Below, in pieces: positions 37,111 through 45,562 of a DNA stretch of 64,000 nt. The stretch is from Paraburkholderia acidicola. Its GTDB lineage: Bacteria; Pseudomonadota; Gammaproteobacteria; Burkholderiales; Burkholderiaceae. The stretch lies in assembly GCF_002362315.1 (NCBI RefSeq), contig NZ_MTZV01000002.1, forward strand, positions 992,001 to 1,056,000. The letters run 5' to 3'. Under the pieces are notes generated by a model. That model worked only from the letters and a program-made list of their open reading frames with translations, made no database searches and was not told the DNA's origin. Position numbers and translations under genes: made by a program. How positions within the stretch are numbered: position 1 is the stretch's first letter; every line of letters begins with the position of its first letter.

Positions 37111-38622
37111 TCAGCCGAGGTCCACCGGGACGAAAATCTGCGCGTCGTCGCGCTGGATCAGCAGCGCAATGCTGTTGCCGGCCGACGAGATCATCTGCTT
37201 CAACTGATCGACGCTCGTCACCGGGCGGCCGTTCACCGCGAGAATCACGTCGCCAGCCTGGATGCCGGCGTTGGCCGCCGGACCGCCCGCCTGTTGCACG
37301 AGCAGACCATGCGTCAACGACGTGCCGCTCTTTTCCTGCGGCGTCAGCGCGCGCACGGCGACGCCGAGGCGTCCCTGCATCTGCGCCGACGAATCGCTGC
37401 CATCCGCCGATGCCGTCTTCACATCCGACAGCGAACCGATCGTCACCTTGAGGTCCTTCGTCGCCTTGTCGCGCCACACCTGGACCGTCGCCGTACTACC
37501 CGGCTTCAAACCTGCGACCTGCGACGGCAGATCCACCGAATCGCTCACCGGTGTGCCGTTCACCGAGAGAATCACGTCGCCGGGTTGCAGGCCGGCCTTC
37601 GCAGCCGGACCGGACGCATCGACGGAACTGACCAGCGCGCCCTGCGGCGTCTTCATGCCGAACGAATTCGCCAGCGTCTGGTTCATCGCCTGCACCGCTA
37701 CGCCAAGCCGGCCGCGGCTGACGTGACCGGTCTTCACGAGTTCGTTCTCGACCTTCATCGCTTCGTTGATCGGAATCGCGAACGACAGTCCCTGGAAGCC
37801 GCCGGTCTGCGAGTAGATCATCGAGTTGATGCCGATCACTTCGCCTTCCAGATTGAACAGCGGGCCGCCCGAGTTGCCGGGATTCACCGGCACGTCGGTC
37901 TGGATGAACGGCGTGTAGTTTTCGTTCGGCAGCGAGCGCGATTTCGCGCTGATGATGCCCGAGGTCACGGTGTTGTCGAAGCCGTACGGCGACCCGATCG
38001 CGACCACCCACTGGCCGACCTTGCTCTGGCGCGGATCGCCGATCTTCACGATGGGCAGATTGCTCGCATCGATCTTCAGTACCGCGACGTCGGACTGCTT
38101 GTCGGCGCCGACCACTTTCGCGCGGAATTCGCGCTTGTCGGTGAGCTTCACGGTGACCACGTTCGCGCCGTCGACGACGTGCGCATTGGTCAGGATATAG
38201 CCGTCGCTGCTGACGATGAAACCGGAGCCAAGGCTCGCGCTCGGTTGATCCGATTGATCGCTACTGCCACCGCCGTCGCCGCCTTGCATGCCCGGGATGT
38301 TGCCGAAGAAGCGGCGGTAGAACTGGTAGAACGGATCGCTGGGATCGATGGGCAGTTGCTGCGCGCCGCCGCGTTGCGCGACCTGCTTGACGACGTGCTT
38401 CGCGCTGATGTTGACGACGGCAGGACCGTAGGTTTCGACGAGGCCGGAGAAATCGGGAATACCGGTCTTTGCAGCAGCCTCGGCCGGCATCAGTGCGGCC
38501 GCCTGGGCCGGCGTGATGACTTCCGGCGCCGGCACATTGCGGTGTCCAGCGACGTAACCGGCGGAGAGCGCCACGGCGATAGCTGCGGCGACTGCGCTAC
38601 GGGACAGGGTTTTCGCGTTCAT
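37111..38622 (-). CDS. DegP/HtrA-family periplasmic serine protease (Do type)
   Basis: 503 residues. The N-terminal signal or anchor ends near ALSAGYVAG. The triad is His in TNAHVVDGA (~147), Asp in KQSDVAVLKID (~177) and Ser in NPGNSGGPLF (~251). Two PDZ domains follow (GRLGVAVQAMNQ onward and GRLGVAVRALTP onward), including LQPGDVILSVNG and IQAGDVILAVNG. It degrades or refolds misfolded envelope proteins; MucD/DegQ are the closest types. A two-component system is encoded directly upstream, and a PmrA-type box lies in the promoter region. Confidence 0.93.
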   Translation of the reverse strand: MNAKTLSRSAVAAAIAVALSAGYVAGHRNVPAPEVITPAQAAALMPAEAAAKTGIPDFSGLVETYGPAVVNISAKHVVKQVAQRGGAQQLPIDPSDPFYQFYRRFFGNIPGMQGGDGGGSSDQSDQPSASLGSGFIVSSDGYILTNAHVVDGANVVTVKLTDKREFRAKVVGADKQSDVAVLKIDASNLPIVKIGDPRQSKVGQWVVAIGSPYGFDNTVTSGIISAKSRSLPNENYTPFIQTDVPVNPGNSGGPLFNLEGEVIGINSMIYSQTGGFQGLSFAIPINEAMKVENELVKTGHVSRGRLGVAVQAMNQTLANSFGMKTPQGALVSSVDASGPAAKAGLQPGDVILSVNGTPVSDSVDLPSQVAGLKPGSTATVQVWRDKATKDLKVTIGSLSDVKTASADGSDSSAQMQGRLGVAVRALTPQEKSGTSLTHGLLVQQAGGPAANAGIQAGDVILAVNGRPVTSVDQLKQMISSAGNSIALLIQRDDAQIFVPVDLG

Positions 38623-38677
38623 CGTGTGGTCCTCACAAAATAATGCTTTTCAATGAGGCGAAGACTACGTGGTATCG

Positions 38678-38694
38678 CTTAAAGGAATCTTAAA
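38678..38694 (-). promoter_or_regulatory. PmrA/QseB-type direct-repeat box upstream of degP
   Basis: On the minus strand TTTAAG, 5 nt, TTTAAG, matching the YTTAAK-N5-YTTAAK direct repeat bound by PmrA/BasR-type response regulators. It is 56-72 nt before the protease start codon and just downstream of genes for a response regulator and kinase of that class. A second, poorer 11-nt-period TTTAAC repeat lies at 38793-38809. Confidence 0.65.
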
Positions 38695-38815
38695 CAGGTT
38701 ACGAACCGGCGGGCGCCTGCTTTCGCTTGTCTGGCGGGGGTTTGCGGGCGATAGATGGCCCGGTGTCCTCACCTCGGCAAGCGCTGCTTATCGTTAAAAT
38801 GGCGTTAAAAGTGCA

Positions 38816-40117
38816 TTAGAAACGCACGCTCACCAGCAACCCGCCCGATGCCGATTCGCCGAGTTCGACCTGGGCGCGCTGTTGCAACGCGATGCGCTTC
38901 ACGATCGCGAGTCCGAGCCCGCTACCCGCCACGTCGGTGCGCTCACGCATCGCGCCGGACCCGACGCGATAGAAGCGGTCGAACACCCGCTCGCGCTCTT
39001 CGGGTGGAATGCCGGGTCCGCTGTCGGCGATCCGTACCACCGGATGTCCTGCTTCGACCGCGAGGCTCACGTCGACGCGGCCACCGGCCGGTGTGTACTT
39101 GGTTGCGTTATCAAGCAGGTTGTTGAGCATCACGCGCAGCGTCTGTCCATCGCCGATTACGGTCGCGGGTTCACTGCCTTCAATGCCGAGATCGACGTTG
39201 CGCTGCTGCGCGAGCGGTGCATAAGCGCCGACGCATTCGTCGAGCAGTGCGTGAAGATCGATTGCCTTGGCGCTCACCGGACCGTCTGGCTCCGCTCGCG
39301 CCAGCGCGAGCAGTTGCTCGGCAAGTCGCGTCGCGCGCGTAACGCCCGCCTGCAGATCGGCGAGCGCTTCGCCGCGCGTCGCGTCATCGCGTGCGCGCGC
39401 AACCAGTTGCGACTGGATCTGCACGGCCGCGAGCGGCGTGCGCAGTTCGTGCGCGGCGTCGGCGACGAAGGCCTTCTGCGTATCGAGTGCGGTCGCGAGT
39501 CGCGCAAGCAGTGCGTTCAGGGCGCGCACGAGCGGCTGGACTTCGAGCGGCAGGCGCTCATCGGGTAGCGGTTCGAGCGCTTCCGGATGGCGCGTATCGA
39601 GCGCGCCTGCTACGCGTCGCAACGGCGCGAGGCCGCGCCCGACCACACCCCATACCGCGACGCCGAGCAGCGGCAGCAGCACGATCAGCGGCCACAGCGT
39701 GCGCAGCGCGACGTTTGCAGCAAGCCGGTTGCGTACCGATACCGGTTGCGCGAGCTGCACGACGTTATCGCCGACGATCGCGCCATACACGCGCCACAAG
39801 CCGCGATCGGTGTGCTCGGTCGAGAAGCCGATTTCGGCGCGCGGCGCGAGCGGTGCACGTGGATGCGAGTAGTACATCAGTACACCGTTGCGATTCCAGA
39901 TCTGCAGCACGATGCCTTCGTCGCCGGTATCGCGCGACGTGAGAACCTGCGAGAACGGCTCGGCGGGTAAGGCCGCGGCGATCTCCTGCAACTGGTAGTC
40001 GAACAGTTCGTTCGCTTCGGCGAGCGCCTGACGGTAGATAAGCCAGCCTGCGATACCAAGACCGAGCAATACGATGGCAAGCAGCCAGAACAGCAATTGA
40101 CGACGAATCGAACGCAT
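38816..40117 (-). CDS. Sensor histidine kinase, QseC/PmrB-like
   Basis: 433 residues. Two membrane helices (~8-28 and ~140-160) bracket a ~110-residue periplasmic sensor of the two-component-sensor N-terminal type. A HAMP-like linker leads to the phospho-acceptor His in ADAAHELRTPLAAV (~224). The ATP-binding lobe has N-box NNLLDNATKYTP, G1 IADSGPGIPPEE, F-box RFYR and G2 SGLGLAIVKRI. It phosphorylates the response regulator whose gene ends 4 nt upstream. The signal is unknown; location by a DegP-type gene suggests envelope stress or metal/cationic signals. Confidence 0.9.
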   Translation of the reverse strand: MRSIRRQLLFWLLAIVLLGLGIAGWLIYRQALAEANELFDYQLQEIAAALPAEPFSQVLTSRDTGDEGIVLQIWNRNGVLMYYSHPRAPLAPRAEIGFSTEHTDRGLWRVYGAIVGDNVVQLAQPVSVRNRLAANVALRTLWPLIVLLPLLGVAVWGVVGRGLAPLRRVAGALDTRHPEALEPLPDERLPLEVQPLVRALNALLARLATALDTQKAFVADAAHELRTPLAAVQIQSQLVARARDDATRGEALADLQAGVTRATRLAEQLLALARAEPDGPVSAKAIDLHALLDECVGAYAPLAQQRNVDLGIEGSEPATVIGDGQTLRVMLNNLLDNATKYTPAGGRVDVSLAVEAGHPVVRIADSGPGIPPEERERVFDRFYRVGSGAMRERTDVAGSGLGLAIVKRIALQQRAQVELGESASGGLLVSVRF

Positions 40118-40121
40118 CAGC

Positions 40122-40784
40122 TCAGCCTTCCCTCGCGATCATGTAGCCCAGGCCGCGCACGTTGCGGATCAGGTCCGCACCGAGCTTCTTGCGCAAGGCG
40201 TGGATGTACACCTCGACGGTATTGCTACCGATCTCCTCGCCCCAGCCGTACATCTTTTCTTCGAGCTGGCTCTTCGACAGCACCGCGCCCGGTCGCGCCA
40301 GCAGCGCTTCGAGCAGTGCGAATTCGCGTGCGGACAAGGCGACCGGCGCACCGTCGAGCGTCACGCGATGCCCCGCCGGATCGAGCGTGAGCGCGCCGTA
40401 GCGGATCGTCGAATCGCTGCGGCCCGACTGCCGGCGAATCAGCGCGCGCATGCGCGCACCGAGTTCGTCGAGATCGAACGGCTTCACGAGGTAGTCGTCG
40501 GCCCCGGCGTCGAGGCCCTTCACGCGGTCGGCTACCGCATCGCGCGCGGTGACGATCAGCACCGGCAGCGCGTGGCCGCGCGCGCGCAACGTGCGCAGTA
40601 CGTCGAGGCCGTCACGCTTGGGCAGCCCCAGATCGAGCAGCACGAGATCGTAAGCTTCGCCGGTGGCCGCGCTCAGCGCAGCCTCGCCGTCCTGCACCCA
40701 GTCGACCGCAAAGCCTTCGCCGCGCAGCGCCTTGCGCACGCCCTCGGCAATCATCCGGTCGTCTTCGACGAGCAATATGCGCAT
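40122..40784 (-). CDS. OmpR-family response regulator, QseB/PmrA-like
   Basis: 220 residues. The receiver has the acidic pair VEDDR, phospho-acceptor Asp51 (LLDLGLPKRDG), Thr in IVTARDA and Lys in LVKPFD. The C-terminal winged helix ends EKMYGWGEEIGSNTVEVYIH and RKKLGADLIRNVRGLGYM, typical of QseB/PmrA regulators. This class binds TTAA direct repeats with an 11-nt period, and such a box lies before degP. No copy is seen in its own upstream region. Confidence 0.92.
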   Translation of the reverse strand: MRILLVEDDRMIAEGVRKALRGEGFAVDWVQDGEAALSAATGEAYDLVLLDLGLPKRDGLDVLRTLRARGHALPVLIVTARDAVADRVKGLDAGADDYLVKPFDLDELGARMRALIRRQSGRSDSTIRYGALTLDPAGHRVTLDGAPVALSAREFALLEALLARPGAVLSKSQLEEKMYGWGEEIGSNTVEVYIHALRKKLGADLIRNVRGLGYMIAREG

Positions 40785-41035
40785 GACAGCGTATCCGTAT
40801 GGTTCGTGATGACCGCATTCTAGCGCCAGGGGTTAGTTACGCGGCATGATGTTCGCCGCCGCATCGGTTTGAAGCCCACCGTATGCGCCACGTATGCATG
40901 AGTTAGCGCATTTTTCACCGCAGCATCGCGGCATATCTCTACAATGTGCGCTTTCGCTTCATACGGGAACGGTCGACGACCGGCGCTCGCTGCGCATCGC
41001 GTCTTCCACCGCCCGCCTTGCACGCCCAGGTTTCC

Positions 41036-42751
41036 ATGACGCACGTTCTCGCTTCGCTTGCCCAGCGCCTTACCCGCCCCCACTCCCGCTTTCGCTCCGC
41101 TTGCGCCGCCGCGCTGTATCGCTTGCCTCGTCTTGCCCACGCAAACCGTCTGCCTCTTTCGCCCGACCTTTCGTTTGGACGATGGGCGGGTGACGGTCCG
41201 GGGCTCGGTCGCGTCGTCGCGCTGACGCTCGCGTGTATGTCGCTGCTCGGCGCTGCGCCGGCCCATGCGCGAATCAAGGCGCGGCATCCGGCGGTCAGTG
41301 TCAGCACGGTGTTGCCGTCGACCGTGATGGCAGGTCTGCAGCGCGCTCACGTGCCGCTGTCGGCCATCAGCGTCGTGATCGAAAAGGTCGGCGACACGAC
41401 ACCGATCGTCGCGATGAACGCCGGCATGCCGATGCTGCCCGCCTCGACGATGAAAATCGTCACCACCTACTCGGGCCTGTCGCTGCTCGGCCCGGATTAT
41501 CGTTGGCGCACGAGCGCCTATACCGACGGCACGCTCGATGCGAACGGCATCCTGCACGGCAATCTGTACATCCAGGGCACCGGCGACCCGAAGCTCGTGC
41601 CGGAAGAACTGATCGATCTCGTGCAGAAGATCCGCAAGGCGGGCATTAACGGAATCGATGGTGCGCTCGTGCTCGACAAGCGCTACTTCGATCCGTCGAC
41701 GCGCGACCTGCCGCCATTCGACGACGAAGTCACCGCGCCGTACAACGTCGGTCCCGATCCGCTGCTCTATGCGTTCAAGTCGCTGTCGTTCACCTTGACG
41801 CCAGCGCCCGACGGTAGCGTTGCAATCGACGTATTGCCCGCCCTCGCGCAACTGCAGATCGACAACCAGTTGCGCGCGACACGCGGGCCGTGCCGCGGCG
41901 AATCGTCGGCACTCGCGCCAAGCGTAACGCCCGATGCGAACGGCACCGTAATCGCTTCGTTCACCGGCGACTACCCGCTGCGCTGCGGCGCACGCACGAT
42001 CAACGTCGCGGTGCTCGATCACACGGCGTTTTTCGGCGGCGGCTTCCTCGCGCTGTGGCAACAGACCGGCGGCACATTCACGGGCACGACGCGCGACGGC
42101 CCCGTTCCCGCCACGGCACACCTCGTCGCGACACACGACGGTCCGCCGCTCGCAGACATCGTTCGCGACATCAACAAGTTCAGCAACAACCCGATGGCGC
42201 GCAATCTGTTCCTGACGATCGGCGCCATGTCCGGCAAGCCGCCCGGGACACCCGAAAAAGCGGTGAGCGCGATCGACGCATTCCTCGCACGCAGCGCGAT
42301 CCCCACCGAAGATCTCGCGCTCGACAACGGCTCGGGTCTGTCGCGCGGCGAGCATGTCACTGCACTAACACTCGCCGACCTGCTGCAGGCGGCCAATGCG
42401 AGCCCGGTCGCGCAGGTGTTCGTCGATTCATTGCCGGTAGTCGGTGTGGACGGCACGATGCGTCACCGCCTGACCACGCAACCGGTGGTCGGCAATGCAC
42501 ACATCAAGACCGGTACGCTGCGCGATGTGCGTGCTATCGCGGGCTATGTCGCGTCCGAAGACGGCGTCAGCTATATCGTCGTGAGTCTCATCAACAGCCC
42601 GCACGCCGAAAGCGCACAGGCGGCACACGATGCGCTGCTCGAATGGGTCTACACGGGCATGGCACCGCCGCCCGCGCCCGAACCCGCCGCCACCTCGCGC
42701 AAGGGCAAAGGCAAGCCCAGGAAAAACCCGCATCGGCACAGCGAGCATTGA
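41036..42751 (+). CDS. dacB: D-alanyl-D-alanine carboxypeptidase/endopeptidase (PBP4)
   Basis: 571 residues of the S13 family. Active-site motifs are SxxK in LPASTMKIVT (Ser ~137), SNN in KFSNNPMARN (~382) and KTG in HIKTGTLRD (~490). A large insertion separates the first two, as in PBP4. A signal peptide ending in AAPAHA lies inside a long Arg-rich N-terminus, so the true start may be later than 41036; an in-frame ATG is at the signal (MSLLGAAP). A GTG at 40946 is also in frame. It trims and cleaves peptidoglycan cross-links in the periplasm. The C-terminus is a Lys/Arg/His-rich tail. Confidence 0.9.
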   Translation: MTHVLASLAQRLTRPHSRFRSACAAALYRLPRLAHANRLPLSPDLSFGRWAGDGPGLGRVVALTLACMSLLGAAPAHARIKARHPAVSVSTVLPSTVMAGLQRAHVPLSAISVVIEKVGDTTPIVAMNAGMPMLPASTMKIVTTYSGLSLLGPDYRWRTSAYTDGTLDANGILHGNLYIQGTGDPKLVPEELIDLVQKIRKAGINGIDGALVLDKRYFDPSTRDLPPFDDEVTAPYNVGPDPLLYAFKSLSFTLTPAPDGSVAIDVLPALAQLQIDNQLRATRGPCRGESSALAPSVTPDANGTVIASFTGDYPLRCGARTINVAVLDHTAFFGGGFLALWQQTGGTFTGTTRDGPVPATAHLVATHDGPPLADIVRDINKFSNNPMARNLFLTIGAMSGKPPGTPEKAVSAIDAFLARSAIPTEDLALDNGSGLSRGEHVTALTLADLLQAANASPVAQVFVDSLPVVGVDGTMRHRLTTQPVVGNAHIKTGTLRDVRAIAGYVASEDGVSYIVVSLINSPHAESAQAAHDALLEWVYTGMAPPPAPEPAATSRKGKGKPRKNPHRHSEH

Positions 42752-42948
42752 GGATTCCTTCTAGCGAACCCCCGCGCCGCAACGCGGCGGAGCGTGTACG
42801 CTGTCGGGCAGTGTTCGACGGGGCGGTATGAAACGCCCGCTACCCATGCGCTGCCGCGCCACGATTCAGCTGCGCGGCACCAATCGAACGAAAACGACAA
42901 CGTCTGCCCATTCGCTGCGGCAGCTCGAGACCACGGAGGGGGACGCCC
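42752..42948. other. Upstream part of the dacB-lipase intergenic region
   Basis: The dacB-lipase gap is about 435 nt in all. This first half is GC-rich and has only random frames. The second half holds a 54-codon ORF with a strong ribosome-binding site (listed separately), followed by an AT-rich patch at 43095-43115. Confidence 0.5.
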
Positions 42949-43113
42949 ATGCGATTCGACGCCGAATTGCCTTTGCTCGCGATGGCGCGTCAGCGCGCGG
43001 ACAGGATCGCGCGGTTCTTTGCTCTTCCGCTCTACGCCACCATTAACACGCCCTTTCGCACCCACCTTAGAGGTGCGTTTCAAACGCCGCGCAATCCACA
43101 AAATATTCTGTAA
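42949..43113 (+). CDS. Possible 54-residue small protein
   Basis: An ATG at 42949 preceded by GGAGGGGG (about 7 nt spacer) opens 54 codons to TAA at 43111. The product starts MRFDAELPLLAMARQR and has an Arg-rich amphipathic stretch, RADRIARFFALPLYATI, then a basic tail ending QNIL. No family is recognised. Against it: small size, no known homologue from memory and high-GC DNA in which short frames are common. For it: the ribosome-binding site and a stop just before an AT-rich segment. Confidence 0.4.
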   Translation: MRFDAELPLLAMARQRADRIARFFALPLYATINTPFRTHLRGAFQTPRNPQNIL

Positions 43114-43187
43114 GCTGTCGTCACGCCGTCAGAGCGGCGGACGCTGCCTGCATCACATGGCAATGGCCACACAAACGAGGAGATGAA

Positions 43188-44357
43188 GTGAACATGAAAT
43201 ACAGGGAACCACACTACCGGAGCCTGACGCGCGTCGCCCAGATCGGCATCGCAGGCGCGGCGTTCGCCCTGATCGCCGCCTGCGGGGGCAGCGACGATAA
43301 CAGCAGCTCGAGCGGCAGCACCCCGGCCGGCGGCGTGAAGCTGCAGGTCGTATCGTTCGGCGACAGCCTGTCGGACGTCGGCACGTATTCACCGGTCGTG
43401 ACCGCCAGTTTCGGCGGCGGCCGCTTCACCACGAACCCCGGTGAAATCTGGACGCAAAAGGTCGCCGAATACTACGGCGGCACGTTGACGCCGGCCTATC
43501 TCGGCGGCTTCGGACAACCGTTGCAGGCATCGACGGGCCTCGGCTACGGTCAGGGCGGCTCGCGCGTGACGGACCCGAACGGCATCGGCCACGCGCCGGC
43601 CTCGCAGCCGTCGTACGCGCAGGCGACGACCGTACCGATCGTCACGCAACTGCAGAACTACCTGTCCGCGCACACCAACTTCAACGCGAATCAGCTGGTG
43701 CTCGTGAACGGCGGCGCCAACGACATCTTCTATCAGGCCGGCGTCGTCCAGGCGACGATTGCCGCAGCGGTCGCGGCCGGTGTCGATCCGGCCACCGCGC
43801 AGACCCAGGCGGTCAATGCGGCCGTGCAGGCCATTGGGCTCGCCGCGACGCAGCTCGTGCAGAACGTGATTGCGCCGATCCTCGCGAATGGCGCGACGAA
43901 GGTCGTCGTGTCGAACATCCCCGATATCGCGCAGACGCCGCAAGGTCTATCGGGTGGCACGTCGGGTCAGCAACTGTTCGCCGGTCTCGTGACAGCGTTC
44001 AACCAGACGTTGATCGGGACGCTGAACGCAGCGGGTCTCGCGAGCAAGGTGATCTACGTGCAAGCCGATCAGTGGCAGGACGGTGTCATGGCGAACTACC
44101 AGTCGAACGGCTTCACCGTATCGAATACGGGCACGGCCTGTAACCTGACCGCGATGGCCGCGGCCGCAGCGAAGCACGGTATGCCGAATCCGACGGCGTT
44201 TGCATCGTCGCTGTTCTGCTCGCCGGATACCTATACGGTTGCCGGTGCGGACCAGACTTATATGTTCGCCGACACAGTGCATCCGACTACCCATCTGCAT
44301 GCGCTGTTCGCGCAGCAGGTTGAGAAGCAGATTGCTGCGGCGGGTATTGGCAAGTGA
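43188..44357 (+). CDS. SGNH/GDSL-family lipoprotein esterase
   Basis: 389 residues. The lipobox LIAAC gives Cys32, then a Ser/Gly linker. Block I is VSFGDSLSDVG with nucleophile Ser60. The block III-type Asn is in VNGGANDIFY (~176), and the catalytic Asp-His is in FADTVHPTTHLH (~362). It is a secreted or outer-membrane-anchored esterase/lipase lacking an autotransporter barrel. The GTG start has GGAG about 8 nt upstream; ATG two codons later is equally possible. A strong terminator follows and overlaps the next convergent gene. Confidence 0.9.
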   Translation: MNMKYREPHYRSLTRVAQIGIAGAAFALIAACGGSDDNSSSSGSTPAGGVKLQVVSFGDSLSDVGTYSPVVTASFGGGRFTTNPGEIWTQKVAEYYGGTLTPAYLGGFGQPLQASTGLGYGQGGSRVTDPNGIGHAPASQPSYAQATTVPIVTQLQNYLSAHTNFNANQLVLVNGGANDIFYQAGVVQATIAAAVAAGVDPATAQTQAVNAAVQAIGLAATQLVQNVIAPILANGATKVVVSNIPDIAQTPQGLSGGTSGQQLFAGLVTAFNQTLIGTLNAAGLASKVIYVQADQWQDGVMANYQSNGFTVSNTGTACNLTAMAAAAAKHGMPNPTAFASSLFCSPDTYTVAGADQTYMFADTVHPTTHLHALFAQQVEKQIAAAGIGK

Positions 44358-44464
44358 TGTCGTGCAGCCGGGTAGCGTTAGGTTGCGCGGCTGGATTGAA
44401 TAAGCCCGGTTGGCTTGGCTGCCTACACGATGAACGTGTTGGGCACAGCTAGAACAGGGTTATT

Positions 44465-44492
44465 GCGAGCCTCATTCGAGGCTCGCTTTTTT
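44465..44492 (+). terminator. Rho-independent terminator of the lipase gene
   Basis: GCGAGCCTC (44465-44473), loop ATTC, GAGGCTCGC (44478-44486), then six T. It overlaps the last codons of the convergent nucleotidyltransferase gene, whose stop is at 44472. Confidence 0.92.
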
Positions 44493-45464
44493 ATCCCACT
44501 GGGGAAGATAGTCTCTAACCATCTTCTCAACCACCTCTGCCTGGGAGACATCCCGCCGGCGCTTCAGGATGTCGCGGTCTTTTAGACTACCCATCCAGCG
44601 CTTGAACCGGACGAACGCCATCGGCTCGAGCGTTTCCATTCGGGCCATGTTGCCGTTGGTCGCCACAATCACCGCAGAAAAAGCCGCGCAATCGAGCAAC
44701 TCTTGCGCACGTGGTGCCTGAGTCACCCAGAAGTCGTTTTCGTCGTCGCTGAGTTGCACAGGATGCGGGTCATCGGCTGTCGTCTCTCGCCGGAGGATGT
44801 CCACCTCGAAGCCATCCTTGTTGACCGCTGTGTATTTTTGCGAGTCTCGCACCCTGAAGGTGGGGTCTACCTTGCGCAGGACCCCGAGCATCGAGCTATC
44901 GAGCCTCTTCAATGCGGTGGAGAACTGGACACGCTTGCGGACATCCCACAGCAAGTCAATATCCTGGGTCGCAATAGTCGCGTTATCGACGCGTACTCCC
45001 GCCGCTGACTCATATGCGTAAAGAGCGTGGGTACCAACCACCCGAAAGTGATCGTGCAACCCGGAAGTAACGAGCCGGTTGAGCAGGTCGACAATCAGCG
45101 GATTCACCCGCCCTACGCGCAGAGCCCGATTCATCCGGCTCTGCTTTTCGACAGCGTCACGTAGGCCGGACACTCGCGTCTGCGCTTCACGCTTGCGCGC
45201 CTGGAACGCCTCGTAAATCCGCTCGGTATCCTCGGATCGTGGGCCCAGACTTTTCTCGCTGCCAGACGGTGCGGTGCGCATGAGATAGAAATTAGCGGGC
45301 GCGGAGTGATGCCCTTTGTGCCAGTACATTCCTCCCCGTACATGCGACTGCTCCCGTTCGGCTTCCTCTAGCGCGGTAAAGGAAGACGAGGCGTCGATGT
45401 ACTGCCTCAGTAGATCATCCGGGAGTTCAAGCATGGAATGTTCGGCATATATTTGTGTTTTCAC
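44472..45464 (-). CDS. Orphan nucleotidyltransferase-fold protein, GSU2403-like
   Basis: 330 residues. The Pol-beta nucleotidyltransferase signature is complete: hG[TS] in VVGTHALYAYE (142-152), DxD in ATQDIDLLWD (Asp168, Asp170) and a third acid in FEVDIL (Asp222). An N-terminal domain has GGMYWHKGHH and EKSLGPRSEDTERIYEAF, which I associate with the GSU2403 family of unknown function. The start is GTG at 45464 with a weak ribosome-binding site; ATG at 45434 is an alternative. Codons such as ATA, CTA, AGG and GGA and AT-rich upstream DNA differ from all neighbours, suggesting transfer. No partner gene is adjacent. Confidence 0.78.
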   Translation of the reverse strand: MKTQIYAEHSMLELPDDLLRQYIDASSSFTALEEAEREQSHVRGGMYWHKGHHSAPANFYLMRTAPSGSEKSLGPRSEDTERIYEAFQARKREAQTRVSGLRDAVEKQSRMNRALRVGRVNPLIVDLLNRLVTSGLHDHFRVVGTHALYAYESAAGVRVDNATIATQDIDLLWDVRKRVQFSTALKRLDSSMLGVLRKVDPTFRVRDSQKYTAVNKDGFEVDILRRETTADDPHPVQLSDDENDFWVTQAPRAQELLDCAAFSAVIVATNGNMARMETLEPMAFVRFKRWMGSLKDRDILKRRRDVSQAEVVEKMVRDYLPQWDKKASLE

Positions 45465-45467
45465 AAA
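45452..45467. promoter_or_regulatory. Inverted repeat over the nucleotidyltransferase start codon
   Basis: TTTGTG and CACAAA arms of 6 bp flank TTTT and enclose the GTG start. It could be an operator or an mRNA structure. AT-rich DNA (45465-45510) upstream is the likely promoter region. Confidence 0.35.
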
Positions 45468-45562
45468 ATATACCGTAAATCCATATTATTCAATAACTTA
45501 ATGATTTTTCGACCATTGGAATAAGCGACCTCTGCGACGAAGCTCAGGTCTGCTGCAAGTCA

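Noticed and set aside
40820..42355. 511-codon frame antisense to dacB
   Set aside because: Typical high-GC shadow without family similarity.
42828..43046. 72-codon frame starting MKRPLPMRCRAT in the dacB-lipase gap
   Set aside because: No ribosome-binding site at useful distance and Arg-rich random composition; the overlapping 54-codon frame is better supported.
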